Shown piece after piece: positions 35,740-46,420 of a stretch of DNA of 64,000 nucleotides; the stretch's first letter is position 1, and each line of letters starts with the position of its first letter. This DNA is from Castanea sativa. Lineage: Eukaryota > Streptophyta > Magnoliopsida > Fagales > Fagaceae. The position numbers and the translations under genes were made by a program. Location: positions 19,126,001-19,190,000 of the forward strand of contig NC_134017.1 in the NCBI RefSeq assembly GCF_040712315.1, in the 5' to 3' direction. The notes below the pieces were generated by a model. It saw only the letters and a program-made list of their open reading frames with translations, was not told where the DNA came from and did not search any database.

Positions 35740-36720
35740 GCTCCAATTATGGCGTATCTCAAGGAGGGCAAGCTGCCTAATAACAAAGAGAACGCGAGGA
35801 AGTTGAAGGTTACAGCTGCCCGGTTCGTCTTAATCAAAAACGTCCTATACAAACGAGAATTCTCCCGACCATATCTAAGATGCCTCGACCGCACAGAAGC
35901 AGACTACGTGATGAAAGAGATCCATGAAGGGGTTTGCGGAAACGATTCTGGATCAAGGTCTCTAGTGCACAAGCTACTCCGAGCCAGATACTACTGGCCA
36001 ACAATGCAAAAGGATGCCCATACATACGTTAGAGCTTGCGACAAGTGTCAACGATTTGGCAATCTCATTAGGCAGCCAACGGAAGAACTCACCCTTATGA
36101 CGGCTCCATGGCCGTTCGCACAATGGGGGTTGGACATCATGGGTCCATTCCCTACAGTGGTAAGGCAGCTGAAGTTCTTGGTGGTTGGTATTGACTACTT
36201 TACCAAATGGGTAGAAGCAGAAGCTCTGGCTACTATCACGAAGAAAAACATCCGTAGCTTTGTGTGGAGAAGTATTATTTGCAGATACGGAATTCCAAGG
36301 GTGCTCGTTTCAGACAACGGGAAGCAATTCGATAACGACGCGTTCAGGGACTTTTGTTCTCAGCTGGGAATCAAAAATCACTACTCGTCGCCTGCCCACC
36401 CATAGGCCAACGGACAAGTTGAAGTCATGAATCGGTCCTTGTTGAAGATTATCAAGACCCGGCTCTAGGGGGTAAAGGGGATCTGGCCGGACGAACTACC
36501 AAGCGTTTTATGAGCATACAGGACAACGGCGAGAACACCAACAGGAGAGACACCGTTTCGATTGGCGTATGGTACTGAGGCCCTCATACCGGCAGAGGTT
36601 GGATTAGCGAGCTACCGTGTGGAGAGCTACGACGAGAGCAAGAATAACGAAGCATTGCGTTTAGAACTTGACCTTGTAGACGAGGTCAGGGCAGCAGTTG
36701 CACAAAGACTGGCGCGATAC
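35740..36720 (+). pseudogene. Integrase with lost zinc ligand
   Basis: The zinc region reads 'IHEGVCGNDSG' (His codon 35923; the second zinc-ligand His is Asp, codon 35944), then Cys at 36037 and 36046. The catalytic triad is present: Asp 36133 ('GLDIMGPFP'), Asp 36313 ('SDNGKQFDN') and Glu 36421. Stops at 36403 (TAG), 36466 (TAG) and 36511 (TGA) split the core from its tail. Integrase would insert the cDNA; here it is broken and zinc binding is probably impaired. Confidence 0.93.
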
Positions 36721-36724
36721 CAAG

Positions 36725-37210
36725 ACATGATGGCAAAACATTACAACTCCAAGGTCAAGCACAGGGACTTCCAGGTAGGAGATCTGGTATTACGAAAAGT
36801 ACTCGGCGCTATAAAGGATGCCTCCCAAGGAACATTGGGTCCTAACTGGGAAGGGCCGTACAGAATTATCTCATGGCATAGGAAAGGAACGTACTATTTG
36901 GAGATGTTAGACGGAAGGAAACTGAGCCATCCGTGGAACACAGAGCACCTGAAGAAGTACTACCAGTACATGATGGCAAAACATTACAACTCCAAGGTCA
37001 AGCACAGGGACTTCCAGGTAGGAGATCTGGTATTACGAAAAGTACTCGGCGCTACAAAGGATGCCTCCCAAGGAAAATTGGATTCTAACTGGGAAGGGCC
37101 GTACAGAATTATCTCATGGCATAGGAAAGGAACGTACTATTTGGAGATGTTAGACGGAAGGAAACTGAGCCATCCGTGGAACACAGAGCACCTGAAGAAG
37201 TGCTACCAGT
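36725..37210 (+). repeat. In-frame 243-bp tandem duplication of the integrase tail
   Basis: Copies 36725-36967 and 36968-37210 each encode 81 residues, including the GPY/F motif 'NWEGPYRIISWHRKGTYYL'. They differ at five positions (2.1%). The frame is preserved across the junction, and the open frame ends with a stop at 37210-37212. Ty3/gypsy integrases normally have one such tail. Confidence 0.96.
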
Positions 37211-37397
37211 AGTGCAACAGGGCATAAGACAACACCCACCTCCTTATTTCCATATTTCCAGTTAATTTTTAAACAGATGTAGTTTTTACTTATTAGAATC
37301 TAAGTTTTCTTTTCTATGAACAATATGGTCTACCGATCTGACATTATGAAAAGAGTTTTTATTCAGAACATATGAAATGTATGGTGCTCAAAATTTA

Positions 37398-38110
37398 CCA
37401 AGTCCACAAAGTGGACGGATCATCCTAAAGGATGAAGACCTACCAAGTCCACAAAGTGGACAGATCATCCAAAAGGATGAAGACCTAAGTCCACAAAGTG
37501 GACGGATCATTCAAAAGGATGAAGACCTAAGTCCACAAAGTGGACGGATCATCCAAAAGGATGAAAACCTACTAAGTCCACAAAGTGGACGGATCATCCT
37601 AAAGGATGAAACCTACTAAGTCCACAAAGTGGACGGATCATCCAAAAGGATGAAGACCTACTAAGTCCACAAAGTGGACGGATCATCCAACAGGATGAAG
37701 ACCTACTAAGTCCACAAAGTGGACGGGTCGTCTACTAAATCCACACAATGGACGGGATTATCCAAAAATTGGTAAGAAATCTACGAAGTCCACATAGTGG
37801 ACGAACATTAACTAAATCCACACAGTGGACAGGATTATCCAAAATGGACTCCTACTAAGTCTATATAGAATGGACGGGTCATCCAAAATGGATAAAAATT
37901 GTCCATATAGTGGACAGACCCCTACTAAGTCCATATAATGGACGGGTCATTCAAAATGGACAAAAGTAAAATCGTCCACATTGTGGACGAGTCATCCAAA
38001 AAGGAATGAAAATTATGTCAAGTCCACGTTATGAAGAGATCTCTAAATCCGCATTGTGAACGGACCACCCAAATGGATAAAAATTGTCCACATAAGGGAC
38101 GGATTAACCT
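37398..38110 (+). repeat. Hairpin-forming tandem repeat in the 3' region
   Basis: About eight good copies with period 42-45 bp (starts at 37401, 37446, 37488, 37530, 37575, 37619, 37664, 37709), then degenerate copies to about 38110. Each good unit has two perfect inverted repeats: GTCCAC-AAA-GTGGAC and TCATCC-AAAA-GGATGA. Degenerate units keep pairing: 37929-37943 has GTCCAT-ATA-ATGGAC. An open frame (37377-37619) is just the repeat read as codons and is not a gene. Confidence 0.95.
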
Positions 38111-38314
38111 ACAAGGATTGTTATCATATTATTTCACATAATATACGATGGAACGAAGTTCACAAAATACGACGATTCAACAAAATAAGCTAAGTAAAAT
38201 TTCATAAAATGAAATGTTCACAATTAAAATACGACGGTTCAACAAAATAAATTACAACGGTTAAAGTTTTAACCGTGATATAAAAAAATAAAAAAAAATA
38301 AAAAAAAAGAGCCG
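38111..38314. other. AT-rich spacer
   Basis: Short spacer with 'tacgacggttcaacaaaata' repeated (about 38170 and 38230) and poly-A tracts, between the hairpin repeat and the 3' end of the antisense ORF. Confidence 0.6.
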
Positions 38315-38866
38315 CTACTGATGCTTTGGCGATGTATTTTCATTCCTCTGATCGTCGTCTAGTTGAATTGGAGGGAGAGTTTGACCTTCGTCAGCTGGAG
38401 CAGTGACGGCAAGCACATCATCTGTACTATTTGAATGGACGGACTGCACAAGGGTTTGCCCTTGAGCATCGATGGAGACATGAGACACGTCTAGGTCGGG
38501 ATACGAGGACTTGACCTGACGGATAGCATCGTCGAATCCGTCAGCAAAGGAACTCCCAAGCTCTGCCAAAAGAAGGTCGGAGTCGCGATACTCCTGGACG
38601 GCAACTTCTTTTGCATTGCGGAGTTAGGTCTTCGTGTCCGTCAACTCCTTTTCCTTGTCTTTTAAAATTTGACGCAATTGCTCATTCTCCTTCTCCAGTT
38701 CACCTCTAACCTGCTCTGAGCACTTAAGCTTTCTATCCGTATTGATCTTCCAGGTCTTCAGGTCGTGAAGCTCATCCTCCATCGTCTTATTCTTCTTCCT
38801 AAGATGGTCCATAATTGTCTCGTGATTGAGACAACGGCCCATTAGCCCTTTCATCATCAGCATGGC

Positions 38867-38944
38867 CTGAAAGCAAAATACAACACTATGTAAATGACGA
38901 ATGATAAGGAAGATTACAAAGCTAGAGGACGGGTTCAAAAGTAC
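38867..38944 (-). other. aORF intron 3
   Basis: Donor 'cag|gtac' at 38944 and acceptor 'tttgctttcag' ending at 38867. Phase 0. The sequence also happens to be open in frame, so splicing here is inferred from the strong acceptor. Confidence 0.7.
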
Positions 38945-39332
38945 CTGCGCAATATTAAAAAGGCCCGTCTCTCCCATCGCCTCCGTCGCATGGTTGCCGA
39001 AGTCCTCATAATCATCAGCCGTCAGGATGGACGAGAGTTTTACTAGGGTATAACTTGAGTCTTCTCGAAAGAGAACGGGTGGTTTCTCCCCGGTGGGAAT
39101 TGGGCCCTTCATCAAGCCTTACCCTTGCCATGCCTAACGGGTGGCTTCTTGGCCTCCAATGCTACGACGGGCTCTGGAGTGGTCTTTTGCTTCTTAGGCA
39201 GACGGTCCACCTTCTCCGGTTGATTTCGTTTTGACGGAAGAGATGGAACCGTCGCCTTAGCTTGACCAACCTCTTGTTTTTTCTTCGCCGCTTGTTGTTT
39301 GATGAAGGCTCTTCTCTTGGCAGTGTCCATCT

Positions 39333-39418
39333 CTGCAAATCAAAGACGGATGTGAAGAAAGGCAAGAGTAGAAAATAATAACGATAAAAGAAGACGGATA
39401 GAGTTACGACGAACTTAC
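39333..39418 (-). other. aORF intron 2
   Basis: Consensus GTAAGT donor at 39418 and 'tttgcag' acceptor ending at 39333. Phase 1; joins in frame. Confidence 0.82.
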
Positions 39419-39598
39419 GTTTACGTACTCTGCTATCGTAACGACGGGCGGCAGATGAAGGTTCAGGACCGTCACAATACCAATGGAGGGTATCAAGAGT
39501 GACAAGTTGTGCCCACGTCCTCTCTTGAAGCTTCGTCTTGTTGAAAATTCTCTCCAGGAATCTCCACTGCTCTAAGGTAACTTGTGGACGGTCCCGAG

Positions 39599-39679
39599 CT
39601 GTAAAAAAGACGATTAGACTTTGAAAAAATAAAATAACTTTCAAGGTTCAATTAGACGGGAACCAAAGCAATAGCATAC
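39599..39679 (-). other. aORF intron 1
   Basis: Minus-strand GTATGC donor at 39679 and 'tttttacag' acceptor ending at 39599. Phase 1; the flanking exons join in frame. Confidence 0.8.
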
Positions 39680-40721
39680 CCGACGGAGGCATTATGCCCC
39701 ATGTAGTGTCGACGGGCATATACGTGTCATCCCCTGGACGACACATCCCTTCGTCCCCTTCTAAAAAGAAATACCTACTCTTCCAGTCCCTATTGGAGTC
39801 CGATGTATCACTGACTAGCCTCAACAACCGGCTCATGGCTACAAAACTGTACATTCCTTTTGACTTGACGATCTCCGTCGGACGGTAACAGTGGAAGAAT
39901 TCCTCCACCGTCAACCTTCGGGCACCGTCGGACATGGCCCCATATAAAAATTCTACGCCTATGAATACTCTCCAAGCGTTTGGGGAGATCTGAGTGACGG
40001 ATAGGCCAAGGTATTGAAGCAAACGACGGTGGAGAGAACTCAAAGGGAATCTGAGCCCTGCCTTCATGGCTTGCTCATAGATCCCAGCACCGTCGACCCC
40101 CCTGTAGTAACATTTCTCGGACTTGTGGGGGAGACGCAGACGGATGTTATCGGGTATTTGATACTTGGTTCTAAGAATTTTGAGGTGGGACTCAGTGATT
40201 GAGGACCTAAAATCATTCACTGTCTAGAGGGGTAGCATGACGAACTCTCTAAAACCATCCGGACCAATCACAGATTGAACGGGGGGATCCACACCATCTA
40301 AGCTACTACTTGACGACTCTGAACTCTCCGCCTCCAGACCTTCATCATCTAGGGAAGAAGAGGTACTGGATGGATTCCTCTCTTCACTTGAAGTGTTAGG
40401 ATCTCCTGGACCTGACGGGAATCTCTCATCGTAGCCCGCCCCGTCGTGGACAAACGATTGATTACTTGACGCACTAGACATTACCTACATTTATGACGGT
40501 ATAACCTAAGACACTGACGAATCTAAAGAAAGTGCATATATATAAAATAACAAAATAAAGAAATAGACGGAAGAAGGGTTAGGAGTACATACCGGATCGA
40601 ATCGAGCAAATACGAAATGGCGGATAAAGTAGAGGGACGACAAGAATGCTCGATAGAGATGACGGTGGCGCTCTGATTGCAAATTTTTTATAGGAAGAGA
40701 AAAATGAAGGAAGAAAAGGCA

Positions 40722-40735
40722 GGCTTTTATAGAGC
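40722..40735 (-). promoter_or_regulatory. Candidate TATA box for the antisense ORF
   Basis: The minus strand reads 'gctctataaaagcc', about 245 bp upstream of the ATG at 40481. A possible 5'-leader intron lies at about 40592-40489 ('gtatgt' to 'atgtag'). It lies inside the element but outside the LTR, suggesting an own promoter. Confidence 0.5.
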
Positions 40736-40917
40736 GAAGGGCACAGAATACGAAGGGACGCCTTGTTTCAGGGGAACAGCTAATCAATAAGGGCCACGTG
40801 TCCTTCGTCATAAATACAGGCCACGTGTCCTTCATAAGCCAGATTCGTCCTATCTCAACAAATTGACATATGGGTCACTCCATGAATCCGTCTAGTGTCG
40901 AAAGACGGATCCAAGGA

Positions 40918-40931
40918 GTGAAGGGGGCAAC
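40918..40931 (+). other. Polypurine tract
   Basis: 'gtgaagggggcaac' directly abuts the 3' LTR start at 40932, the position where plus-strand synthesis is primed. Confidence 0.8.
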
Positions 40932-41457
40932 TGAAGAGGATGAAAAACATAAGACGGATCTTTCCTCCGTCCTAGGAGGACGGAGTGGAAGTAGACGGAT
41001 TAATATCGTGGGAATGCATATAGGACGGTGCCGATCATTGAGTACCCGTCCGATAATTGATTGATTATAAATCCTTAGTTGTTTGTCACACGATGTGTTT
41101 GACTTGGCTTTGCTTTATCTCCAGGCAAGCGTGTACACCTGGAATTCTTGCGTTACACATTTGACCATAATAAGAAGACTCCTATATGGAAAAGAGCTCA
41201 AGAAGGAAGTAGAATCCTAAAAGGAAAGAAAATTCTACGCCAATATAAATACCCCAGAAACCCTAGCATCAAGGTATGCACAATTATCTCAACTCTGGCA
41301 CTCTAGGGTTGAAAAGTAAGACTCTAACTTGACCTTCGGAGGGTTTTTGGCCGGCACCACACCGGTTCTCTCTTTTAGGCATTCTTTTTTCCTTTTGCAG
41401 GTGTTGCTTTGGTTTGAGGAGTGCTTGCAATTTATTGGTGATTTTTCGGCATCATCA
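40932..41457 (+). mobile_element. 3' LTR
   Basis: 526 bp, same length as the 5' LTR, with about 20 substitutions and no indels seen. TATA candidate 'ccaatataaatacc' at about 41241. Followed by GTAAT. Confidence 0.96.
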
Positions 41458-42368
41458 GTAATATTTGACAATTTTGAATCTCTCCCTTTCTAAAGTGGAA
41501 GCTGATGAGAATGAAAGAAAGATTGGAATGAATTGGACTTAGAATAAGTCACTGACATATAATTTTCATCAAGTTTGGAATTGAGTTGGACTTAGACTAA
41601 GTCACAAGTTTGGAATTGAGTTGGAGTTAGACTTGAGTTGGAGTTAGACTAAGTCACTGACATAAAACTTTCATCAGAGTTTGGAATTGAGTTGGAGTTA
41701 GGCTATGTTTGTTTAGAGTGATTTTAGTGAGGATGGAAAATGAATGAGAGAAAAGTGGAGAGAAAATGATGTTTTTGGTTGTTTGGTTGAGGGTGCAAAA
41801 GAGGAGAGATTTTGGTGGGGCTCACAAGTTTTCTCTCCTCCCCCTCCAAAATACAATCTCTCCAAATTGGAGAGAAAATGGGAGTGAAAAGTGGACAAAA
41901 ATATTTAGACAAAAATATTTGGACAAAATTGCTCACATTTTCTTTTTATTATTATTTTTTTTTTTTGGCAAGCTCAACCTGGCAGAAATAAATGTGGCTT
42001 GCCTACCATTTTTTTTTTTTCCCTTTTGGGTTTCACTGGACGCTGATTTAAAAAAAAAAAATGATGATGTGCATGAATCCGCGATTCACCATAGTACTAT
42101 ACAATGCTTTTTTTTTTTGGACGTTTTTTCTTTTTAATTTATTTCTTATTTTTTATTGGACATGAACTTTCATTTATTTCATATGAATAAATTTATACAA
42201 ACTCCATTTTCTATCCTCCCATTTCTCTTTCCAACCAATCAAAAAAGTTTTTCATCCCTTCACTTTTCCATCATCTCTTCATTTTCTATCCTCCCACTTT
42301 TCTATCCTCTAAACCAAACGGACTCTTAGACTAAGTCACTGACATATAATTTACGGATGAAATTGGGT
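41458..42368. repeat. Segmental duplication, copy 2, block B (right part)
   Basis: Continues the match to 19958-20190 after the Tat insertion, with 'gttggagttagac' repeats (one more than copy 1) and a Tourist-like insertion. No genes. Confidence 0.85.
41701..42325. mobile_element. PIF/Harbinger (Tourist-like) MITE, TSD TTA
   Basis: Inverted ends 'ggctatgtttgtttagag' and (reverse complement) 'gagtccgtttggtttagag' are flanked by TTA at 41698-41700 and 42326-42328. Copy 1 has the empty site 'gttagactac'. 625 bp with no transposase; the internal frames are shadows of T-rich runs. Confidence 0.88.
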
Positions 42369-42650
42369 CATGGCGTACTCCGAGCATTATAGCATGGATA
42401 CGTCAAGCCTCATTGTTTGAAAAGAAAAATAAAAAACCAACCGCGTGGAAAGACATCATGCTAAATATAGAAACAAGAAAATTTCGTTGAGCAGACCATT
42501 CCATATATACATGGTTGTAATATATCTGTATCTTCTAGACATAGCGTAATTGTCAAAAACGTGAATTCGTATTGTGATTTGATTTTTTATTTTGATTTTG
42601 ATTTTGTGTAAAAATCATGTATATATAGTAAGATAAACAAACATCTAATA
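42369..42650. repeat. Dispersed block P, copy 4
   Basis: Matches 1611-1880 and 27735-28010 ('gtactccgagcattatagca', 'cttctagacatagcgtaat'). Here it follows block B directly, as in copy 1, which supports collinearity. Confidence 0.8.
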
Positions 42651-42654
42651 AAAT

Positions 42655-42665
42655 TATAAATATAT

Positions 42666-42696
<31 letters not shown>

Positions 42697-42733
42697 GTAA
42701 GATAAAAAAACATCTAATAAAATTATAAATATA

Positions 42734-42769
<36 letters not shown>

Positions 42770-42775
42770 AAAGTA
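42655..42775. repeat. AT microsatellite with duplicated unit
   Basis: Several AT runs separated by 'agtaagataaa' and 'catctaataaaattataaat', the latter duplicated at about 42651 and 42711. Confidence 0.9.
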
Positions 42776-45288
42776 TATTTATAATAAATTTGGAATATAT
42801 TCAACCAATGACAATTTTTTCTTTATTTGATAAACACACACGCACACACAACTAATGACAAATTTAATCATTATTTATGTAATAATATTTAACAAAACTA
42901 ATTAATTAAATCAAATTAATATATGTTTATAACATACAAATTCAAATTGATTAAACACAAAATTGATAATACATAATATACGAGAATTTATTTTCATCAT
43001 CTTGCCTAATCAATTTCATCTAGTCAATATTATCATCATGTTCAACATCTTGCAAAATTATTTCTTTATCATCTTCAACATTTATTATCTCTTTTCATGT
43101 TATTTTATTCTAATAATTTTTTTATTATTATTTCTTCTTAACATTCTAGCTTCTTAGACTTATAACAATAAAAAAATTTATACATTCATTTAATACATTA
43201 TTCATAGCATAAAATAGAAATTTGTAGATATAAAAATGAAGTAGGAGATAAAAGAAAAAAAAAGGGAAAACAAAACTCATAGACATGTTATTTTATTGCA
43301 CTCAATTAAGTATCCCAATAATATTGGGTTAAAAAACGTCTAACAATTTGTTTAAATCAAATGAAACCGCAAATTAAAAAAAAAAAAAAAAAACTCATTT
43401 TAAAACCACTTGTTTATGTATTGTACGATACATATAATTCAAAGATACGATACAATTAATACAATAAGCACCTATGTATTTGACGATTCATGAGCACTTA
43501 CAATATGAAATATTTTGTATACGATACTATACATATCATATGATATGTATCGCATATCGTATAGTACGATATGACATGTGACACTACCAGTTAATAGCAA
43601 CAAAAACATATATAGCTGTCAATCCGGATCATAATATTGATGTAAACAGATAACACAGGCCTTTCCGAAGTATTAAGGGTGCCAGAAGTCATGATGCAAG
43701 ATCAAGGGGGGTGCTAGTAGAGGCCATCAGGGAGACAATGCCAGAATTGCATGAAATTTGGTAGGTTAAAGGAAAACAACATTCTGATCAACTTGATATA
43801 TCTCTAGCATCACCTAAATTTAGGCAAATTCCTTTGTTAAGGCCCCAAAAATAGTGTTTCTCTATTTATAGTAATTTTTTTCCTTAGTGATTTTTAGTTT
43901 AAAAGTTAGAATAAGGAAAAAAAAATAGGGGTCAGAATTTTCTGACTCGACCCGACCCACAAAATACCCAACCCGAACTTGATTTTTTTGACCCTAAGCA
44001 AATACGGGTTGACTCGTGACCCAACCATTGTTTTTTGCGGGTCAACCCAACCGGACCCACGATCCGACCCAAACCATTAAAAAAAATTTTGGTAAAAAAA
44101 AAAACAAAATTAAGACAATATTGGTTTAATTGTTTATTGTGAGTTTTATGGAAACAATTGAGACATTTACATAACTGCATGCAAATTAATTGAAAGATGA
44201 ATGGTTAAACATTCTGTAATAAGTAAAGATTTTTAAATTTCAAATAGCAAAGTACATGCCAAGAAAATTTGGTTACAATAGAGTTAAAAATATAGATTTA
44301 AAATTGTAGATATGTGTGACAAACATTCATAAGTGTGAAAATAATGAAGCTAAAGTATCAATTAGCATAAATTATGAATGCTTATACCTATTTTTAACAA
44401 TTTATGTACAAAATAAACGGCTTTTTAAAATAAATTATGATATTTTTTAGAATCAATGTTGCTTAAAAATGATATGATATTCATAAAAGAGACCATATAT
44501 AAATAAGTAAACAATCAAACTTTAATGTATATCTTAAATTGAAATAGAGTGTCAACCACAATTGATAATAGATTAAAAATTAATTTTCAAGATTGTAAAT
44601 TTCTTATATTTTTTTTTATTCTTTGTCAAATGAGTTATCCAATAAGTCATTTGTAATTTTGTTTTATATTTTGGGATGTTGATATTTTGTGGAAATAAAA
44701 CTTGTGTATTTTTTTACTTATCTTTATGTTATTTTGTTTTAGATAACAATGTTAGGATTTGTATAATTTTAAAATTATTGAATAAGTATTAATAAGTTTA
44801 GCTGAGTTCATTCTTGATATAAGTGGTGAATTCAAAGTAATGCATTTTACATTAAGTAATTTGTTGCCATGACTTTCCAAATGACAAATACATGTTATTT
44901 TCTTTATAAAATAAAAAAAAAAATTCATGTGAAAAATACGAGTCAACCCGACCCGACTCGCAATCCAATTAACCCAACCCAACCCTCCTGTTTTGCCATG
45001 TATGTGCGTGTGTGTGTGTTTAATATTTTTTGTTAGTTTAATATTTTAATTTATTCTTAAAAATATTTTTACACACCCTAACTTAAATCTTATACACCCT
45101 TATTACAAGTACTTCTGGCTCTAAGAGCAAGAGTAAGTGTTTGTGATTTGTAAGTGCCATTTTTTATTATAAATCTATATTATACATGTATGAGTGTATC
45201 TAATATTGATTGTGTGCATTACTTTTTGTTACGATGGTGTGAATAATGGTGTGTGTAGATGTTTGCATGTACAGTATAAATATAATAT
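42776..45288. other. Unassigned AT-rich DNA with two repeat-like patches
   Basis: 43425-43580 is rich in 'gatac' and 'gtatc' palindromes ('tatcatatgatatg'), a MITE-like look without clear ends. 43929-44090 and 44938-44995 carry 'gacccgaccc' and 'caacccaaccc' motifs typical of a dispersed plant repeat and may be the ends of one element. Nothing codes. Confidence 0.4.
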
Positions 45289-45624
45289 AACTTTATATAA
45301 TTTAATAATTAGGAAATAGAGGAGATTTGTTACATGAGTGTGTATTGTTATCATCTTATAGAAATTTTTTTATCATAAAGTTAGAAAAATTCAAGAAAAA
45401 AATTATAAAGTCAGTGATTATTCAAGCATATGATTGGTTAAGTAAACATGTAGTGAGAATGAGTGTGGTTGTGTGCGTCAATAATTAATATAAAGGCAAC
45501 AAGTTGAGTTTAGTTATTTAGTTTAAAATATATTTATAAAAAAATGATAAATAGATAATAATTAATAATTGCAAAAAAAATAAATACTCGTAATGATAAT
45601 ATAATAATACTCATAATGAACTAT
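45289..45624. repeat. Segmental duplication, copy 2, block C (left part)
   Basis: Matches 22256-22645 ('aataattaggaaatagagg', 'gattattcaagcat'). Cut by the CACTA insertion at 45625; TAT at 45622-45624 is the target duplication. Confidence 0.88.
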
Positions 45625-46135
45625 CACTACAAGAAAAACTTATTAGCGACCAACAATTTTTGACAGACCCAAAAAACCCTCTCAAAAAATCTTATTTGTG
45701 ATGGCAAAATAAAGCCCTCGCAAATACTTGGTAAAATGTGAAATATTTGTGACCAACAAAAAAAGCGGTCGCAATTATGTGTTATAGCCTCCACAAATAC
45801 TAATATTTTGGAGGGAAATTTTCTCTCCATATTATTTGCAAGGGACAATTAAAAATCTCTCGCAAAAGTGTATTATTTGTGACGGTTAAAAAAAACTATC
45901 ACTAATACTAAATTATTTACGAGGGCTAGGATCGACCTTCACAAATAATCATTAAAATGTCAAAATTTTTGGAGGGAAATGTTCACACCAAATTATTTCC
46001 GAGGGACAATAAAAATCCCTCGCAAAATTTTTATTTTTTGTGTAGGTTAAAAATATGCCCTTACTAATACTAAATTATTTGCAAGAACCACAATTGACCT
46101 TCGCAAAAAATCATTAAAACATTAATTTTTTTTGC
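45625..46135. repeat. CACTA left subterminal repeat region
   Basis: Repeated 'atttgtgac', 'tcgcaaat' and 'ggagggaaat(t/g)tt' motifs in both orientations. Subterminal arrays of this kind bind the transposition accessory protein in known CACTA elements; here that role is inferred. Confidence 0.8.
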
Positions 46136-46420
46136 AGATAAAAGTTATTCTAAAATTCAAAGAAAAATAAAAAGGAACGCATAAAAATATAACACTTTGT
46201 ATTTTTTAGATGAACCTTTTGTTTACAGTCTAAAAAAAACATTTTATATACATCTTATATAAGAAAGGTTTGTCCTTATTTTCTAAACAATTGTACCTAT
46301 AAAAAAAATGATAGCACTTTCAACTTCAAAATGGTAGCCTAAAATTCAAGAATATCAGCCTTTTGTTCTCTTTCTCTCTCTCTCTCTCTTAGAAGTGAAT
46401 AAAAATTTCTTCCCATTAAA

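Larger units (their letters stand above)
38315..40481 (-). pseudogene. Antisense spliced ORF (aORF) with gypsy-type 'Transposase_28' domain
   Basis: Four exons on the minus strand: about 40481-39680, 39598-39419, 39332-38945 and 38866-38315, with GT-AG introns of 81, 86 and 78 bp and phases that join correctly. Exon 1 has a Ser/Glu-rich start and then 'YRGVDGAGIYEQAMKAG' and 'LPLSS/LQYLGLS..QISPNAWRV'-like sequence, resembling the PF04195 'putative gypsy type transposon' domain. The last exon is a Lys/Glu-rich coiled coil followed by an acidic tail. Breaks: TAG at 40226-40224, a one-base shift near 39114, TAA at 38626-38624. Function unknown in the family. Confidence 0.85.
31142..41457 (+). 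mobile_element. Complete but dead Ty3/gypsy Tat-lineage (Retand-like) retrotransposon
   Basis: 10,316 bp with two 526-bp LTRs (TGAAGA...CATCA), perfect 5-bp duplication GTAAT (31137-31141 and 41458-41462), primer site, gag, protease, RT, RNase H, a second RNase H, integrase, tandem-repeat 3' region, an antisense spliced ORF and a purine tract. The second RNase H between RNase H and integrase and the antisense ORF place it in the Tat lineage. By eye the LTRs differ at about 20 of 526 sites (3.8%), mostly transitions. The pre-insertion site survives at 19953-19957. Stops and frameshifts disable all proteins. Confidence 0.97.

Noticed and set aside
37377..37619. Open frame encoding a 14-15-residue repeated peptide
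   Set aside because: It is the hairpin tandem repeat read as codons; units are 42 or 45 bp so the frame stays open by arithmetic, and a 44-bp unit ends it. No start context or family.
37401..37750. CRISPR-like array
   Set aside because: Regular short repeats, but there are no unique spacers, the repeats are contiguous, and the context is a plant retrotransposon.
41766..42137. 123-codon plus-strand frame
   Set aside because: Lies wholly in a Tourist-like MITE and is rich in Phe/Lys from homopolymer runs.
42553..42804. 83-codon Tyr/Ile-rich frame
   Set aside because: Produced by AT microsatellites; no family.
43425..43585. Defined MITE in the 'gatac/gtatc' palindromic patch
   Set aside because: No matching termini or target duplication could be found.
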